NCBI RefSeq assembly: GCF_002272015.1
Contig: NZ_NPBY01000044.1
Span: forward strand, 62,001 to 126,000
Direction of reading: 5' to 3'
Length of the DNA: 64,000 nt
From: Paenibacillus campinasensis
GTDB taxonomy: Bacteria > Bacillota > Bacilli > Paenibacillales > Paenibacillaceae
This document shows positions 1-7,890 of this stretch, piece by piece. A model generated the notes under the pieces. That model worked only from the letters and a program-made list of their open reading frames with translations. It searched no databases and was not told the origin of the DNA. Both the position numbers and the translations under genes were made by a program. Position 1 is the stretch's first letter. Each line of letters begins with the position of its first letter.

Positions 1-89
1 TCCTTCACTTTATCCGTCGTCGGACGGGTGCTCATGCCTGGAACGCTTTTGAGCGGCCGGCCTTTGGCACTACCCGATATTACTCTCAC
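1..89 (-). CDS. rsmD: 16S rRNA (guanine-966-N2)-methyltransferase RsmD, 5' end only
   Basis: Reading leftwards from a GTG at 89, the frame gives VRVISGSAKGRPLKSV and then PGMSTRPTTDKVK. This is the characteristic N-terminus of RsmD, which methylates G966 of 16S rRNA during 30S assembly. A GGGTGA-like ribosome site lies eight bases before the GTG. Only about 29 codons are present; the SAM-binding and catalytic parts lie beyond the window edge. A longer competing ORF at 70-264 overlaps this start in another frame and was not preferred. The family assignment is confident because the N-terminal motif is highly conserved; the GTG start is inferred from the ribosome site and the usual family N-terminus. 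Confidence 0.85.
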   Translation of the reverse strand, partial: MRVISGSAKGRPLKSVPGMSTRPTTDKVK

Positions 90-513
90 AACTGCACTCA
101 CCCGTTTCATCTTCTTTAGGCTGCATGTCAATTAAGACATGGGTCGTGATTATCGTATCACAATCCCACCTTATATGAAAAACGAAACCTGGTTCAACCC
201 ATTTTTTTATATGCTGGACGTATATTTCCTTGCCGGACGGGCATCCTTGAAGTATCGACATCAATGAATGTCGTAGACAACCGCGGAGAAGACTTACGTT
301 TCCCCATAAGCTCTTCGTCCGGTTTCTCCTCTCCCATGATGGGCGTCCCGCGAGGGGCGCCCGGACAAAAGCCCTTGTAGACAGCAGTGTCTACGAGGGC
401 TTTTGTTTTTATGGCAGTAAAAAAGACCCTGCCCTTCACAGGGCAAGGTCATCTACATGTCATTGGTCACATGCGTAATGGTATTTGTTATTTGTTATTC
501 AAGAAAGAATGGA
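90..513. other. Intergenic region with a hairpin and one doubtful small ORF
   Basis: This stretch between rsmD and the YjcZ gene holds a strong hairpin (365-410). It also has a possible 47-codon minus-strand ORF (337 down to 194, beginning MGEEKPDEEL, ending AYKKMG). That ORF has no recognisable ribosome site and no family I know. A minus-strand ORF of 64 codons (70-264) overlaps the rsmD start and also lacks a ribosome site. Neither is called as a gene. Confidence 0.3.
365..410. terminator. Strong intrinsic terminator hairpin
   Basis: The arms AAAAGCCCT-GTAGACA and TGTCTAC-AGGGCTTTT pair around a GCAG loop and are followed on the plus strand by TTTTGTTTTT. On the minus strand a four-T tail follows, so it could also end the YjcZ transcript. 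No plus-strand gene lies upstream within the window, so minus-strand or bidirectional use is more likely. Confidence 0.7.
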
Positions 514-624
514 TTAGATAAAGGCGCGAGTAATTATCACCAACAAGATAAACAATACCAGGATGCCACCAATGCCGTAACCAAAACCGCCGCCGTAACC
601 ATAACCTCCAGCTACTCCGCTCAC
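514..624 (-). CDS. YjcZ-family sporulation-associated small membrane protein
   Basis: A 36-residue protein starts at a GTG (622-624), with GGAGG seven bases upstream. It begins MSGVAGGYGYGGGFGYG, a glycine/tyrosine-rich head, and continues into one hydrophobic helix (ILVLFILLVIIT) ending RAFI. This glycine-rich head plus single C-terminal membrane helix is the signature of the YjcZ family, common in spore-forming Bacillota and linked to sporulation; the exact function is not established. The bases read as ATG just upstream are out of frame, so GTG is the real start. A second member lies at 52766-52861. Confidence 0.85.
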   Translation of the reverse strand: MSGVAGGYGYGGGFGYGIGGILVLFILLVIITRAFI

Positions 625-768
625 ATAAATCCCTCCTTTTCTGAACATACCACATACTATGTCGTTTCTGTCAGGAAGGACTAGGCCAATGCCTTTTCTT
701 TCGCGATTTGATGAATTAGCCCCTTCATGCGCGACGGAGGAGAAAGGCGCTCGGCGGATCTAAAGCCG

Positions 769-1020
769 TTACGCCTCCTCTGGAGTATCCTCGTCATTCA
801 TCTCTATGCCGGCCGACTCGGTGCTTCGTCTGCGGCGATCAATCAAGCCTTCCTCGCCGTGTTCGCGATATTTCCTCATCCACACCTTCAAGCGTCCGAT
901 ATCCGAAATTTGCAAGGCGGAAGCTACCTCTTTCTTGGTCATGCCCTCCAGACGCATGGCGACTGCCTTTTTCTTTGTTTCGAAGCTGTAATAATGAAAA
1001 ATCTGCCCTTTTTTCGCCAT
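769..1020 (-). CDS. Orphan IS3/IS150-type transposase OrfA-like HTH protein
   Basis: An 83-residue protein begins MAKKGQIFHYYSFETKK, with AGGTGA five bases before the ATG; a GTG nine bases further upstream is less well placed. Residues about 10-60 form a helix-turn-helix of the type found in the OrfA subunit of IS3-family elements (EGMTKKEVASALQIS, then KVWMRKYREHGEEGL). No OrfB integrase, terminal inverted repeats or target duplication were seen nearby, so this is either a remnant or a domesticated DNA-binding protein. The acidic tail (MNDEDTPEEA) looks like a natural end rather than a truncation. Confidence 0.6.
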   Translation of the reverse strand: MAKKGQIFHYYSFETKKKAVAMRLEGMTKKEVASALQISDIGRLKVWMRKYREHGEEGLIDRRRRSTESAGIEMNDEDTPEEA

Positions 1021-1143
1021 GAATATCACCTCTTAGTAACTATATCGGCAACGATCAGCGGCTTTTCAAGACCTGATGCACGAGCCGTCTGCACAGCGGG
1101 CAATGGGGGAGATGTGACCCGAACCGGACAAACATTCTTTCGC

Positions 1144-1172
1144 TTTACGCCCAGAATATGGTATCCTATACT
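1144..1172 (+). promoter_or_regulatory. Sigma-A-like promoter for the TPR gene
   Basis: TTTACG, a 17-base spacer and TATACT sit about 40 bases before the start of the gene at 1214. This is a 4/6 and 5/6 match to the vegetative consensus with ideal spacing. Confidence 0.5.
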
Positions 1173-1213
1173 GTGGCTTTATAAGATCATTGATTTGAAA
1201 ATGGGGGATAGCA

Positions 1214-1885
1214 TTGGGGAAATTTATAGGCTTGGTTATATTATGGCAAATTTTAGGAAATCCCATTGCAGCGATCTTGGTGCTGCTTGTTATTTTGTAT
1301 CTGCTTGACCGGCGCTTTATCGGCTTGTCACCGAGCATCACCCGTCCAATAAAGCGGCTGCGCAACATATCCAATCTTCGAAAGGTCATTGCGGCAAGCC
1401 CGAGCGACGTATCCTCAAGACATGAGCTTGCACGCCTCCTTCTCGAACGGAAGAAGTATGGTGAAGCGCTGCAGCTGCTTGAATCGATTAAGGACAGCAG
1501 CGAGGAATCAGCTGAATACTGGGACGATCTCGGAACGGCGCGTCTATTCACCGGCGATATCCCAAATGGCGAACAGGATATTCTGCGCGGGCTTAGCCTG
1601 AATTCACGCGTTAAATACGGGCGGCCCTATCTGAGACTGGCCGAAGCATACCGCACACGAGATAAGGACAAGGCGCTCCACTATCTGGAACAGTTCCACG
1701 ACATTCACTCTTCCTCCAGCGAAGCTTACTACCTGCTCGGTTCCATGTACCGGACGCTTGGAAGAGAGGATGACGCCAAAAAATCATTCAAGGAATCGCT
1801 GCAGGTTTACCGGGCGCTTCCCAAATATAAAAGACGCCAGGAACGCAGATGGGCGTTAAAGAGCTACTTCCGCTCCATCGCTTAA
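1214..1885 (+). CDS. Membrane-anchored tetratricopeptide-repeat protein
   Basis: A 223-residue protein starts at a TTG preceded by GGGGGAT. One hydrophobic segment (about residues 6-30) should anchor it in the membrane, with the rest in the cytoplasm. Residues about 50-205 contain TPR-like helical pairs (for example RHELARLLLERKKYGEALQLLE and the repeat around AYYLLGSMYRTLGRED). TPRs mediate protein-protein contacts; no catalytic motif is visible and the partner is unknown. A promoter at 1144 and a terminator at 1949 make it a likely single-gene unit. Confidence 0.7.
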   Translation: MGKFIGLVILWQILGNPIAAILVLLVILYLLDRRFIGLSPSITRPIKRLRNISNLRKVIAASPSDVSSRHELARLLLERKKYGEALQLLESIKDSSEESAEYWDDLGTARLFTGDIPNGEQDILRGLSLNSRVKYGRPYLRLAEAYRTRDKDKALHYLEQFHDIHSSSSEAYYLLGSMYRTLGREDDAKKSFKESLQVYRALPKYKRRQERRWALKSYFRSIA

Positions 1886-1948
1886 CGGCGGCCGCATCCG
1901 GCAGCAGCCGCCTCGCTTGCTCCAAGAGACTTTTACATTCACAAATCG

Positions 1949-1992
1949 AAGGGTGCCCGAAAGGTCCAGGACCTGAATCGGACACCCTTTTG
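1949..1992 (+). terminator. Terminator of the TPR gene
   Basis: AAGGGTG...CACCCTT arms enclose an inner AGGTCC/GGACCT stem and are followed by TTGT on the plus strand. It lies about 65 bases after the TPR stop. Confidence 0.6.
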
Positions 1993-2051
1993 TATAGAAC
2001 ATTTTTTGTATGAACATAGCAACATGTTAGCTTCTCTCCTAATCCCCGTCA

Positions 2052-2684
2052 CTAACCGAAAGGCTTGTACCCGAGCCGGTCCAGCTGCAGGGCAATGACG
2101 CGATAACCGCTCCCGTTCGGATGAATGCCGTCGATGGACAGCAGCTCCCGCTCCCTGCCTGCAAACAGAGAATATACGTCAGCCACCCGGAAATAATCAT
2201 GCTCCATCGCGAACAGAAACCGATTGAACCTGACCACATATTCGACAGCCTCAGACCAAGCGGGATAAGGGTTGTACAAGCCTATGACCCGCATATAATA
2301 CGGCTTGCCTTCGGCAGACTTGAGCCGCTGAATTTTCCCGATGATCTCCGCGACGTGATGCTGGCAGCGATACAAGGCCGCATCCAGCACCTCCCTTGTC
2401 GGGCGGCCGCCGCTCGACTTGACCGCCCGGATCAGATCATTGCCGCCGATGGAGAGCGTAATGATCTGCGCCTGCTGCAGGTGATAGCGAAAAGCGGCAG
2501 CTTGCATGAGCCGCTCATTCAGCTCCTTCGCGGTCAATCCGTTGATGCCCAGGTTTTCATGTGCGACAAACCGCTTCAGCTTCACCTCGGCCATGCGGCG
2601 GTATAACGAAACAAAACCGCTGCCGGGCATTGCACCAAACCCAAAGGTTAGGGAATCACCGACAGCGGTATAATGGTACACCAC
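2052..2684 (-). CDS. SGNH/GDSL-family lipase or esterase
   Basis: A 211-residue serine hydrolase. All main SGNH blocks are visible: the nucleophile in AVGDSLTFGFG near the N-terminus, the block III Asn in IGGNDLIRA, and the catalytic Asp-His pair in DGIHPNGSGY near the C-terminus. The frame is open further upstream, but GGGGGTGA lies just before a GTG at 2684 and the GDSL strand follows immediately, so that start is preferred. There is no signal peptide, so a cytoplasmic enzyme is expected. The natural ester substrate cannot be read from the sequence. It does not overlap the next gene upstream (GNAT, 2830). Confidence 0.8.
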   Translation of the reverse strand: MVYHYTAVGDSLTFGFGAMPGSGFVSLYRRMAEVKLKRFVAHENLGINGLTAKELNERLMQAAAFRYHLQQAQIITLSIGGNDLIRAVKSSGGRPTREVLDAALYRCQHHVAEIIGKIQRLKSAEGKPYYMRVIGLYNPYPAWSEAVEYVVRFNRFLFAMEHDYFRVADVYSLFAGRERELLSIDGIHPNGSGYRVIALQLDRLGYKPFG

Positions 2685-2829
2685 AAACTTCACCCCCGTT
2701 CCACTCGGTAGTAACATCTTATGTAGATGCCCCCCGATCGGAAACCGAGCTTCGTCTATCCGCATATTGCCACAACAGGCAATTATGATATGGAAGCGAA
2801 AAGTGTAGCCGAGATTAGCAGCGATTCAT

Positions 2830-3258
2830 TCACTCCCCGGGCTCCTCGACATCATAGACGCATCGGAACCGTTCTACACCGGGATACGTTTCGCCAAGGC
2901 TGTATACTTCAAAACCGAGGCTGCGATAAAAACCGAGCGCCTCTTCATCTGTTTCAGCCACGACCTGCTCGGCCTGATGATGCAGCAGCAGCTCCAGGAT
3001 CATGCCCCGGCCATAATCTTTGCCCCGATTCTCCGGAATCACCGCGATATGATGAATCGTCAGCACCTTCTCCTTCAGACTGCAGCCGATCACGCCTATG
3101 ATCAGCCCTTCCTCTTCATATCCATACAGCTTGTTCTTCTCCGAGTTCCGGTAGAAGTCCACAGCCTGGTCGACCGCGTCCGGGTCGGATAAAACCGCAT
3201 AGCCGAGCAGCTCGCGAATCTCAAGCTGGTTCACTCGGGAAGTTATATCTTTCAGCAT
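2830..3258 (-). CDS. GNAT-family N-acetyltransferase
   Basis: A 142-residue protein with a good ribosome site (AGGAG). The acetyl-CoA-binding core is recognisable: the beta-4 strand LTIHHIAVIPENRGKDYGRG contains the R/Q-x-x-G-x-G/A-type pyrophosphate loop, followed by a helix and the ALGFYRSLGFEVYS segment typical of the GNAT C-terminal half. It transfers acetyl groups from acetyl-CoA to an amine; the substrate is unknown. The stop lies 29 bases after the MarR gene's end on the same strand, so the two may be co-transcribed (MarR first). Confidence 0.8.
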   Translation of the reverse strand: MLKDITSRVNQLEIRELLGYAVLSDPDAVDQAVDFYRNSEKNKLYGYEEEGLIIGVIGCSLKEKVLTIHHIAVIPENRGKDYGRGMILELLLHHQAEQVVAETDEEALGFYRSLGFEVYSLGETYPGVERFRCVYDVEEPGE

Positions 3259-3287
3259 TGTTCCAGTCTCCTATCTTTCAATTCCTG

Positions 3288-3737
3288 TTACAGCAGGTCC
3301 TGCGCACTGCGCCCCAGCTTGCGAAGCAAGTGGGCAGCCTGGGCCTTCTCCTCGTCGGTTAAGCCGCTGACCGCCCGGGCCATCCGTTCTTTATGTTCTG
3401 GGAATATGCGTTCAAACAGCTCCCGTCCCTCCGCCGTCAGCTCTGCATAAATTACACGGCGGTCCTCTTCGGACGAGCGGCGCACGAGCAGATTTTTCTT
3501 CTGCAGCTTGTCTACGACATATGTAATATTCCCGCTGGAGATCAGCACCTTCTCGCCAATCTTCTGCAGCGGCTGTGGTCCTTTATGATACAGCACATCC
3601 AGCACGCCAAACTCGGTGGAGTTCAGTCCATGACTGTTAATACTCCGATTGGAATGCGTCATGACGGCGTTAAAGGATCTGGCCAGAACGACCAGTAAGT
3701 ATAAAGGCAAATCTTCATGCTCTCGAGTATCTGACAT
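3288..3737 (-). CDS. MarR-family transcriptional regulator
   Basis: A 149-residue protein with GGAGGG before the ATG. It shows the MarR winged-helix core at about residues 40-110: LNSTEFGVLDVLYHKGPQPLQ, then the recognition helix region ISSGNITYVVDKLQ and the wing KKNLLVRRSSEEDRRV. MarR proteins are usually dimeric repressors released by small phenolic or oxidative signals. No cysteine suitable for redox sensing is present in the core. The GNAT gene directly downstream is a plausible co-transcribed partner. Confidence 0.88.
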   Translation of the reverse strand: MSDTREHEDLPLYLLVVLARSFNAVMTHSNRSINSHGLNSTEFGVLDVLYHKGPQPLQKIGEKVLISSGNITYVVDKLQKKNLLVRRSSEEDRRVIYAELTAEGRELFERIFPEHKERMARAVSGLTDEEKAQAAHLLRKLGRSAQDLL

Positions 3738-3841
3738 ACTTCACCCTCCGAAAGATATCAATGTATTTAGGTTAATGAACGCAGGTTGAACTGTCAAATC
3801 CATTCTATAATGGCAATCTGTGCTCCTCGTCCATAATCGCT

Positions 3842-4531
3842 TCAGGAGGAGCGCGTCAGGGTTTGAATGGAGCCGTCGCCGCAGCCGATAACCGCCATGT
3901 CCGCCATGCTGATAAACAAGCCATGCTCCACGACGCCCGGGATGCGCTGCAGCTCACGCGCAAGCTCTTCCGGTGCATCGATTAGACCGAAGCTGCAGTC
4001 GGCAATATAATTGCCGTTATCCGTTCTGTACAGGTCGCCTTGACCATCCAGGCGCAGCTTCACATCGGCGCCCAGAGTCTCCAGCGAGCGGACCGTCCAT
4101 TCCTTAGCAAACGTCACCACTTCAACCGGAAGTGGAAATCCACCCAGCCGGGGCACCCGTTTAGACTCATCCGCGATAATGATGAGCCGTTTGCTGTTGT
4201 ATGCGGTCATTTTCTCTCGCAGAAGGGCCCCGCCGCCCCCTTTGATCAACCGCAGCCGATCATCCAGTTCATCGGCACCGTCTATGGTGATATCAAGCTG
4301 CCGAGCCTGTTCAATCGGCACCAGCGGAATGCCAAGCTCACGCGCCAGCTGTTCCGACGCTTGCGACGTGGCGACCGCCTCGATCGACAGACCGGATCTT
4401 ACTCTCTCGCCGATGGTGACAATGGCATAGTACGCGGTCGAGCCGGTGCCAAGACCGACCTTCATCCCGTTCTGTATGAATCCGGCGGCATGCTCTGCTG
4501 CGATTCGCTTCATATTCATACTGTCCATCAT
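3842..4531 (-). CDS. rpiA: Ribose-5-phosphate isomerase A
   Basis: A 229-residue enzyme of usual RpiA length that interconverts ribose-5-phosphate and ribulose-5-phosphate in the non-oxidative pentose phosphate pathway. Diagnostic motifs are KVGLGTGSTAYYAI (substrate-binding GTGST), DITIDGADELDD and KGGGGALLREK, which carry the catalytic Asp and Lys/Glu residues. The start at MMDSMNMKR has AAGGAG ten bases upstream. It sits downstream of the macrodomain gene, separated by a perfect 11-bp hairpin at 4561-4596. Confidence 0.95.
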   Translation of the reverse strand: MMDSMNMKRIAAEHAAGFIQNGMKVGLGTGSTAYYAIVTIGERVRSGLSIEAVATSQASEQLARELGIPLVPIEQARQLDITIDGADELDDRLRLIKGGGGALLREKMTAYNSKRLIIIADESKRVPRLGGFPLPVEVVTFAKEWTVRSLETLGADVKLRLDGQGDLYRTDNGNYIADCSFGLIDAPEELARELQRIPGVVEHGLFISMADMAVIGCGDGSIQTLTRSS

Positions 4532-4560
4532 AAGCGGACATCTCCTTTATGTCGCCCGCG

Positions 4561-4596
4561 AACCGGGAGCTACCGCTTACGCTGCAGCTCCCGGTT
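4561..4596. repeat. Perfect 11-bp inverted repeat upstream of rpiA
   Basis: AACCGGGAGCT and AGCTCCCGGTT flank a 14-base loop. There is no T-run on either side, so it does not look like a standard intrinsic terminator. In the minus-strand transcript it lies 30 bases before rpiA, in the gap to the upstream macrodomain gene. Confidence 0.6.
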
Positions 4597-4627
4597 CACC
4601 GAATCGAATCATTATCATATCTGTGTA

Positions 4628-5197
4628 TTAACTGGCCCGCTCTTCAGCATAACGCTGGAGCCACTCGACATACAATTGTTCATTCTCCGGGGAAAAACAT
4701 ACGAAATCAATGCGCTCCAGCCGAAGATCCGGTCGCTCCTCTTCAAGCCAGGTTGTGACCGCCTTCAAGGCGACGTCGCAGGCAGGGCCTTTCGGATAAC
4801 CATAGATCCCGGTGCTGATATTCGGAAAAGCAATGCTTCTTGCCTCGACCTCAACGGCCAGCTGCAAGCTGTTTCTATAGCAATCCGCTAAAGTTTCTTC
4901 CTCCCGGCGACCGCCGCCTTCCCAAATTGGGCCAACGGTATGGATGACATGCTTGGCCCGGAGCTTGCCAGCGCAAGTAATGACAGCATGACCCGGAGGG
5001 CATCCGCCTTTGCTCTTGCGGATCTCCATGCACTCTTCCATGATGGATGGGCCGCCGGCTTGATGAATAGCTCCATCCACCCCTTCTCCGCCCAAGAGAC
5101 CTGAATTGGCTGCGTTGACAATAATGTCGCCCGCCCACGTCGTAATATCGCCGATAAAGACGGAGACCGATGTCCTTCCGATCCTAAACGTGTTCAT
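4628..5197 (-). CDS. Macrodomain protein, probable O-acetyl-ADP-ribose deacetylase
   Basis: A 189-residue protein with AAAGGAG nine bases upstream. It is a single MacroD/YmdB-type macrodomain: the ligand loop GDITTWAGDIIVNAANS, the catalytic loop GGEGVDGAIHQAGG, and the diphosphate loop FPNISTGIYGYPKG. This class removes acetyl or ADP-ribosyl groups from ADP-ribose derivatives or from acidic residues in proteins. The family is well recognised; the physiological substrate is not determined here. Confidence 0.9.
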   Translation of the reverse strand: MNTFRIGRTSVSVFIGDITTWAGDIIVNAANSGLLGGEGVDGAIHQAGGPSIMEECMEIRKSKGGCPPGHAVITCAGKLRAKHVIHTVGPIWEGGGRREEETLADCYRNSLQLAVEVEARSIAFPNISTGIYGYPKGPACDVALKAVTTWLEEERPDLRLERIDFVCFSPENEQLYVEWLQRYAEERAS

Positions 5198-5275
5198 TCG
5201 GAATTTCTCCTTTCGGTCTTTTATTGTTTATTACCCCGGAAGAAGCCTCCTTGACCCTATCGCTATAATATCGGC

Positions 5276-5704
5276 TTAGCCATGCATTTCTTTCCCGCGC
5301 GATGCAGCGGACAGTCGTTCAGTAACGCGCTGCTCCTCCTCGTCCCGCAGCGATCCGGGTTCTGTTCGGAAAGACAGGAAGCTCCCGTTCTTCAGCGAGG
5401 CCTCAAGATGGCGCTTAAAAACATCGGCGGCTTCGCTCAGCTTCAGCTCCGGCTCACCGCTATGTATTCGGCACAGGCAGACCTGCATGGAAGCGCCGCC
5501 CTCCCGGTATTCCATCACCGCCACTGGCGCCAAGTTCCGCGCGTCTTCTCCCGTGAATGACCGCGTCATATACACCGTATAGGACGCCGCCTGTACCGGC
5601 TCGCTTCTATACTTCTTCTCGCCAATGAGCCTTGAATTCAGGTATACGATATACCCTGCTGTGCCCATCAATAATAGGAATGCAGCCAATGCTACATACA
5701 GCAT
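5276..5704 (-). CDS. Small protein with one N-terminal membrane helix, unknown function
   Basis: A 142-residue protein with AAGGAG before the ATG. Residues about 2-22 (LYVALAAFLLLMGTAGYIVYL) form a membrane segment. The remaining domain is soluble and ends in a charged, probably helical tail (RDEEEQRVTERLSAASRGKE). I recognise no family. The short N-terminal helix without a cleavage site suggests a membrane-tethered protein. Confidence 0.6.
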   Translation of the reverse strand: MLYVALAAFLLLMGTAGYIVYLNSRLIGEKKYRSEPVQAASYTVYMTRSFTGEDARNLAPVAVMEYREGGASMQVCLCRIHSGEPELKLSEAADVFKRHLEASLKNGSFLSFRTEPGSLRDEEEQRVTERLSAASRGKEMHG

Positions 5705-5783
5705 CTGACGATCGCTCCTTCATCGTTGTATTTTTTTGAAACTGACATGGTGTCTGTTATATGAGCTGCATCGCATGCATCTC

Positions 5784-6407
5784 TCACATGATGTATCTTG
5801 CCAGAGCGATGAGCACCAGATGCAGCGGGTAGAAGGAACGCCAGACCCAGCGGCTGACCTGCATTGACTCCAGTCGCTTCCAGAACTCCGGACCGTAGGC
5901 GATCACAACGGTGGGCAGCACACTCCACATCTGCATCTCCCAATTGTTCAGCAGCCAGAACAACAGGTTGAGCATAATATGACACGGCACGAGCCAGACT
6001 GATGAGGCATATCGGAAAATAAGAATCAACAGCAAGCCATATGCGCCATAGTCAAAAGGAAGATCATTCATCACCACACAGGCAGCAATAACGAGGATGA
6101 CCGACAGGATCGCCGACTCCGACCGATCAAGCAAATACAAGATGACCGCCCCGACAAACAAGGTAACCACCACATTTAACCCATATGGATCAAGCGCCAG
6201 CTGGTACGGAATTTGCGAAATTACCGCGATCACCGCTAGGCGCATCATATAACGCGGTCTTGATGAAGTATGAAAGTGCCCCTGCACCAGTGCATAGACA
6301 TAGATCGGAAAAGCGATGCGACCGATCACTCTCCACATCTCCTGATCCGGAAAAAACACAAGACCGATGTGATCAATCAGCATCGTAATCATCGCGATCC
6401 ACTGCAT
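5784..6407 (-). CDS. TraX-family integral membrane protein
   Basis: A 207-residue polytopic protein. GGAGG precedes an ATG at 6405-6407, giving the N-terminus MQWIAMITMLIDHIGLVFF, which matches the start of TraX-like proteins. The frame extends upstream but without a ribosome site. About six to seven membrane segments are visible, including the conserved IDHIG, IGRIAFPIYVYALVQG and SRPRYMMRLAVIAVISQIPY. TraX acetylates F-pilin in plasmids; chromosomal homologues like this one are probably membrane acyltransferases, but that is inference. Confidence 0.8.
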   Translation of the reverse strand: MQWIAMITMLIDHIGLVFFPDQEMWRVIGRIAFPIYVYALVQGHFHTSSRPRYMMRLAVIAVISQIPYQLALDPYGLNVVVTLFVGAVILYLLDRSESAILSVILVIAACVVMNDLPFDYGAYGLLLILIFRYASSVWLVPCHIMLNLLFWLLNNWEMQMWSVLPTVVIAYGPEFWKRLESMQVSRWVWRSFYPLHLVLIALARYIM

Positions 6408-6593
6408 ACGCTTCCCTCCTCTCTTTATGTACTCCGCCCTTATTCCTGAAGGAAGGAATTTCGTCGCTATTCTCATTATCCGGCGCTTTTACATGATGTG
6501 CAAGTTTTAAGGCAAAAAGACATGGGGGCAACGCTTTAGCATGATGACAAGCAGTCGCACCGCTCGTTTCTCTCCCCCTCCTCTCGCAGACAA

Positions 6594-6640
6594 CAAAAAA
6601 AGCCGAAGACAGCGAGCCCATGTCGGGGCTGTCTTCGACC
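6594..6640 (-). terminator. Terminator of the GDPD-MFS operon
   Basis: Read on the minus strand, GTCGAAGACAGC and GCTGTCTTCGGC pair and are followed by TTTTTTTG. It begins about 40 bases after the MFS stop. Confidence 0.8.
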
Positions 6641-6680
6641 ATGACGCGGATATAAATGGACTGGAATCCCTCCTCCGAGT

Positions 6681-7886
6681 CTAGGAGAGCTGGGCAGAAC
6701 TATCGTGCTGAAGGTCCGTCGCGCCTGTCTCGGTATGCCGGATCATCATCATGCAGATGAGCGCCAGCAGCATGCTGCCGGCCGCCGAGTAGAACAGGAC
6801 GGAGTAGCCCGCGCTGTCAATCAGCCAGCCCAACAGCGGCGGAGAGGAAATTGCCGCCAGCGAGGAGACCAGGTAATACAGACCGGTTCGGGTTCCGATG
6901 CTTTCCTCCGAGCCTGTAGACACAACAAAAGGATAGGAGTTAATGTTGATGCAGGCCCAGAATATGCCTCCGATCGCCAAGGTTGCCCGCAGCACAATCA
7001 GGGACTCGACCATTGGCACAAGCGAGAAGACGATCAGAAGGCCGCAAATGCCGGTCAGAATCATCCGTTTTTTGCCCAGCTTGGCGCCAAGCCAGCCGCT
7101 TGGAATGGCAAACAGCACAAAGGCCAGCGAGAAGAAGGTCAAGGAGAATGAAGCCTCGGCTTCGGTCAGACCCATCTCGTTTTTGCCATACAATGTGAAC
7201 AGGGTCTCTACACCCTGATAAGCTACAAACCAGAAAAAAATCGCGGCCAGCAGCAAAACCGTGGTACGGTTCAGCTGGCTTCTGAACGAAGTGGCGGATG
7301 GAGACGGCTCTTCAACATAGGTGTGTGCGTCCCGCTTCTCCTGAATAAACTTCAACAGAATAAACAGGGAGATCAGGGTAACGGCCGCAGCGGCGATAAA
7401 CGGCAGCGACTCATGGGTGTTGTACAGCATGGAGCCTGCAGCAAACGCCAGAATCGCCCCTACCCCGCCCATAAAATTAATGATGCCGTTCGCCCGCGTG
7501 CGGCGACGTTCCTCGGTAATGTCCGGCATCAGCGATATCGTTGGCGAACGATACAAGCTCATGGACAGATTCATCATCACCATGAAAATCAGCAGGGTGG
7601 CCAAGCTGGTGTGAAACGGAAGAATAGCGGTAAACAGCGCGCCCAGCGGCATGCCGATCAACAGATACGGCATTCTTCTGCCGAGCCGCGTGCGCGTTCT
7701 GTCGCTCCGACGACCGATCCATGGCTGCAGGAACAAGGCAAAATAATTGTCAATCGTCATGAAAAATCCGATCCAGGCCACACTGGATATGTACTTTTCC
7801 AAAAAAAACGGAACGAATGCATTGTATAGCGCCCAAGTGATGCTAATGCTAAAAAAGCCAAATCCCAGCAGCCAGGTCTTCTTCAC
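6681..7886 (-). CDS. MFS transporter (SLC45/sucrose-carrier-like)
   Basis: A protein of about 401 residues with some twelve hydrophobic segments and the MFS loop motif GRRSDRTRTRLGRR between helices 2 and 3. The first helices (LLGFGFFSISITWALYNAFV) resemble the SLC45/GPH-like sugar carriers; the substrate is not certain. GGGAG nine bases before a GTG at 7886, and the stop of the upstream phosphodiesterase at 7891, favour this start over an upstream one lying inside that gene. The four-base gap makes it the second gene of an operon with the phosphodiesterase, suggesting a role in taking up or exporting a glycerophosphodiester-derived or sugar compound. Confidence 0.8.
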   Translation of the reverse strand: MKKTWLLGFGFFSISITWALYNAFVPFFLEKYISSVAWIGFFMTIDNYFALFLQPWIGRRSDRTRTRLGRRMPYLLIGMPLGALFTAILPFHTSLATLLIFMVMMNLSMSLYRSPTISLMPDITEERRRTRANGIINFMGGVGAILAFAAGSMLYNTHESLPFIAAAAVTLISLFILLKFIQEKRDAHTYVEEPSPSATSFRSQLNRTTVLLLAAIFFWFVAYQGVETLFTLYGKNEMGLTEAEASFSLTFFSLAFVLFAIPSGWLGAKLGKKRMILTGICGLLIVFSLVPMVESLIVLRATLAIGGIFWACININSYPFVVSTGSEESIGTRTGLYYLVSSLAAISSPPLLGWLIDSAGYSVLFYSAAGSMLLALICMMMIRHTETGATDLQHDSSAQLS

Positions 7887-7890
7887 ATGC

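Noticed and set aside
70..264. A 64-codon minus-strand ORF
   Set aside because: It overlaps the rsmD start in another frame and has no ribosome site; rsmD is clearly recognised.
457..684. A 75-codon plus-strand ORF
   Set aside because: It is antisense to the YjcZ peptide, which has a better start and clear family features.
727..1308. A 193-codon plus-strand ORF
   Set aside because: It is antisense to the transposase-like gene and overlaps the TPR gene and its promoter, with no family-like sequence.
2121..2606. A 161-codon ORF antisense to the SGNH esterase
   Set aside because: The opposite frame has all catalytic motifs; this is a codon-bias shadow.
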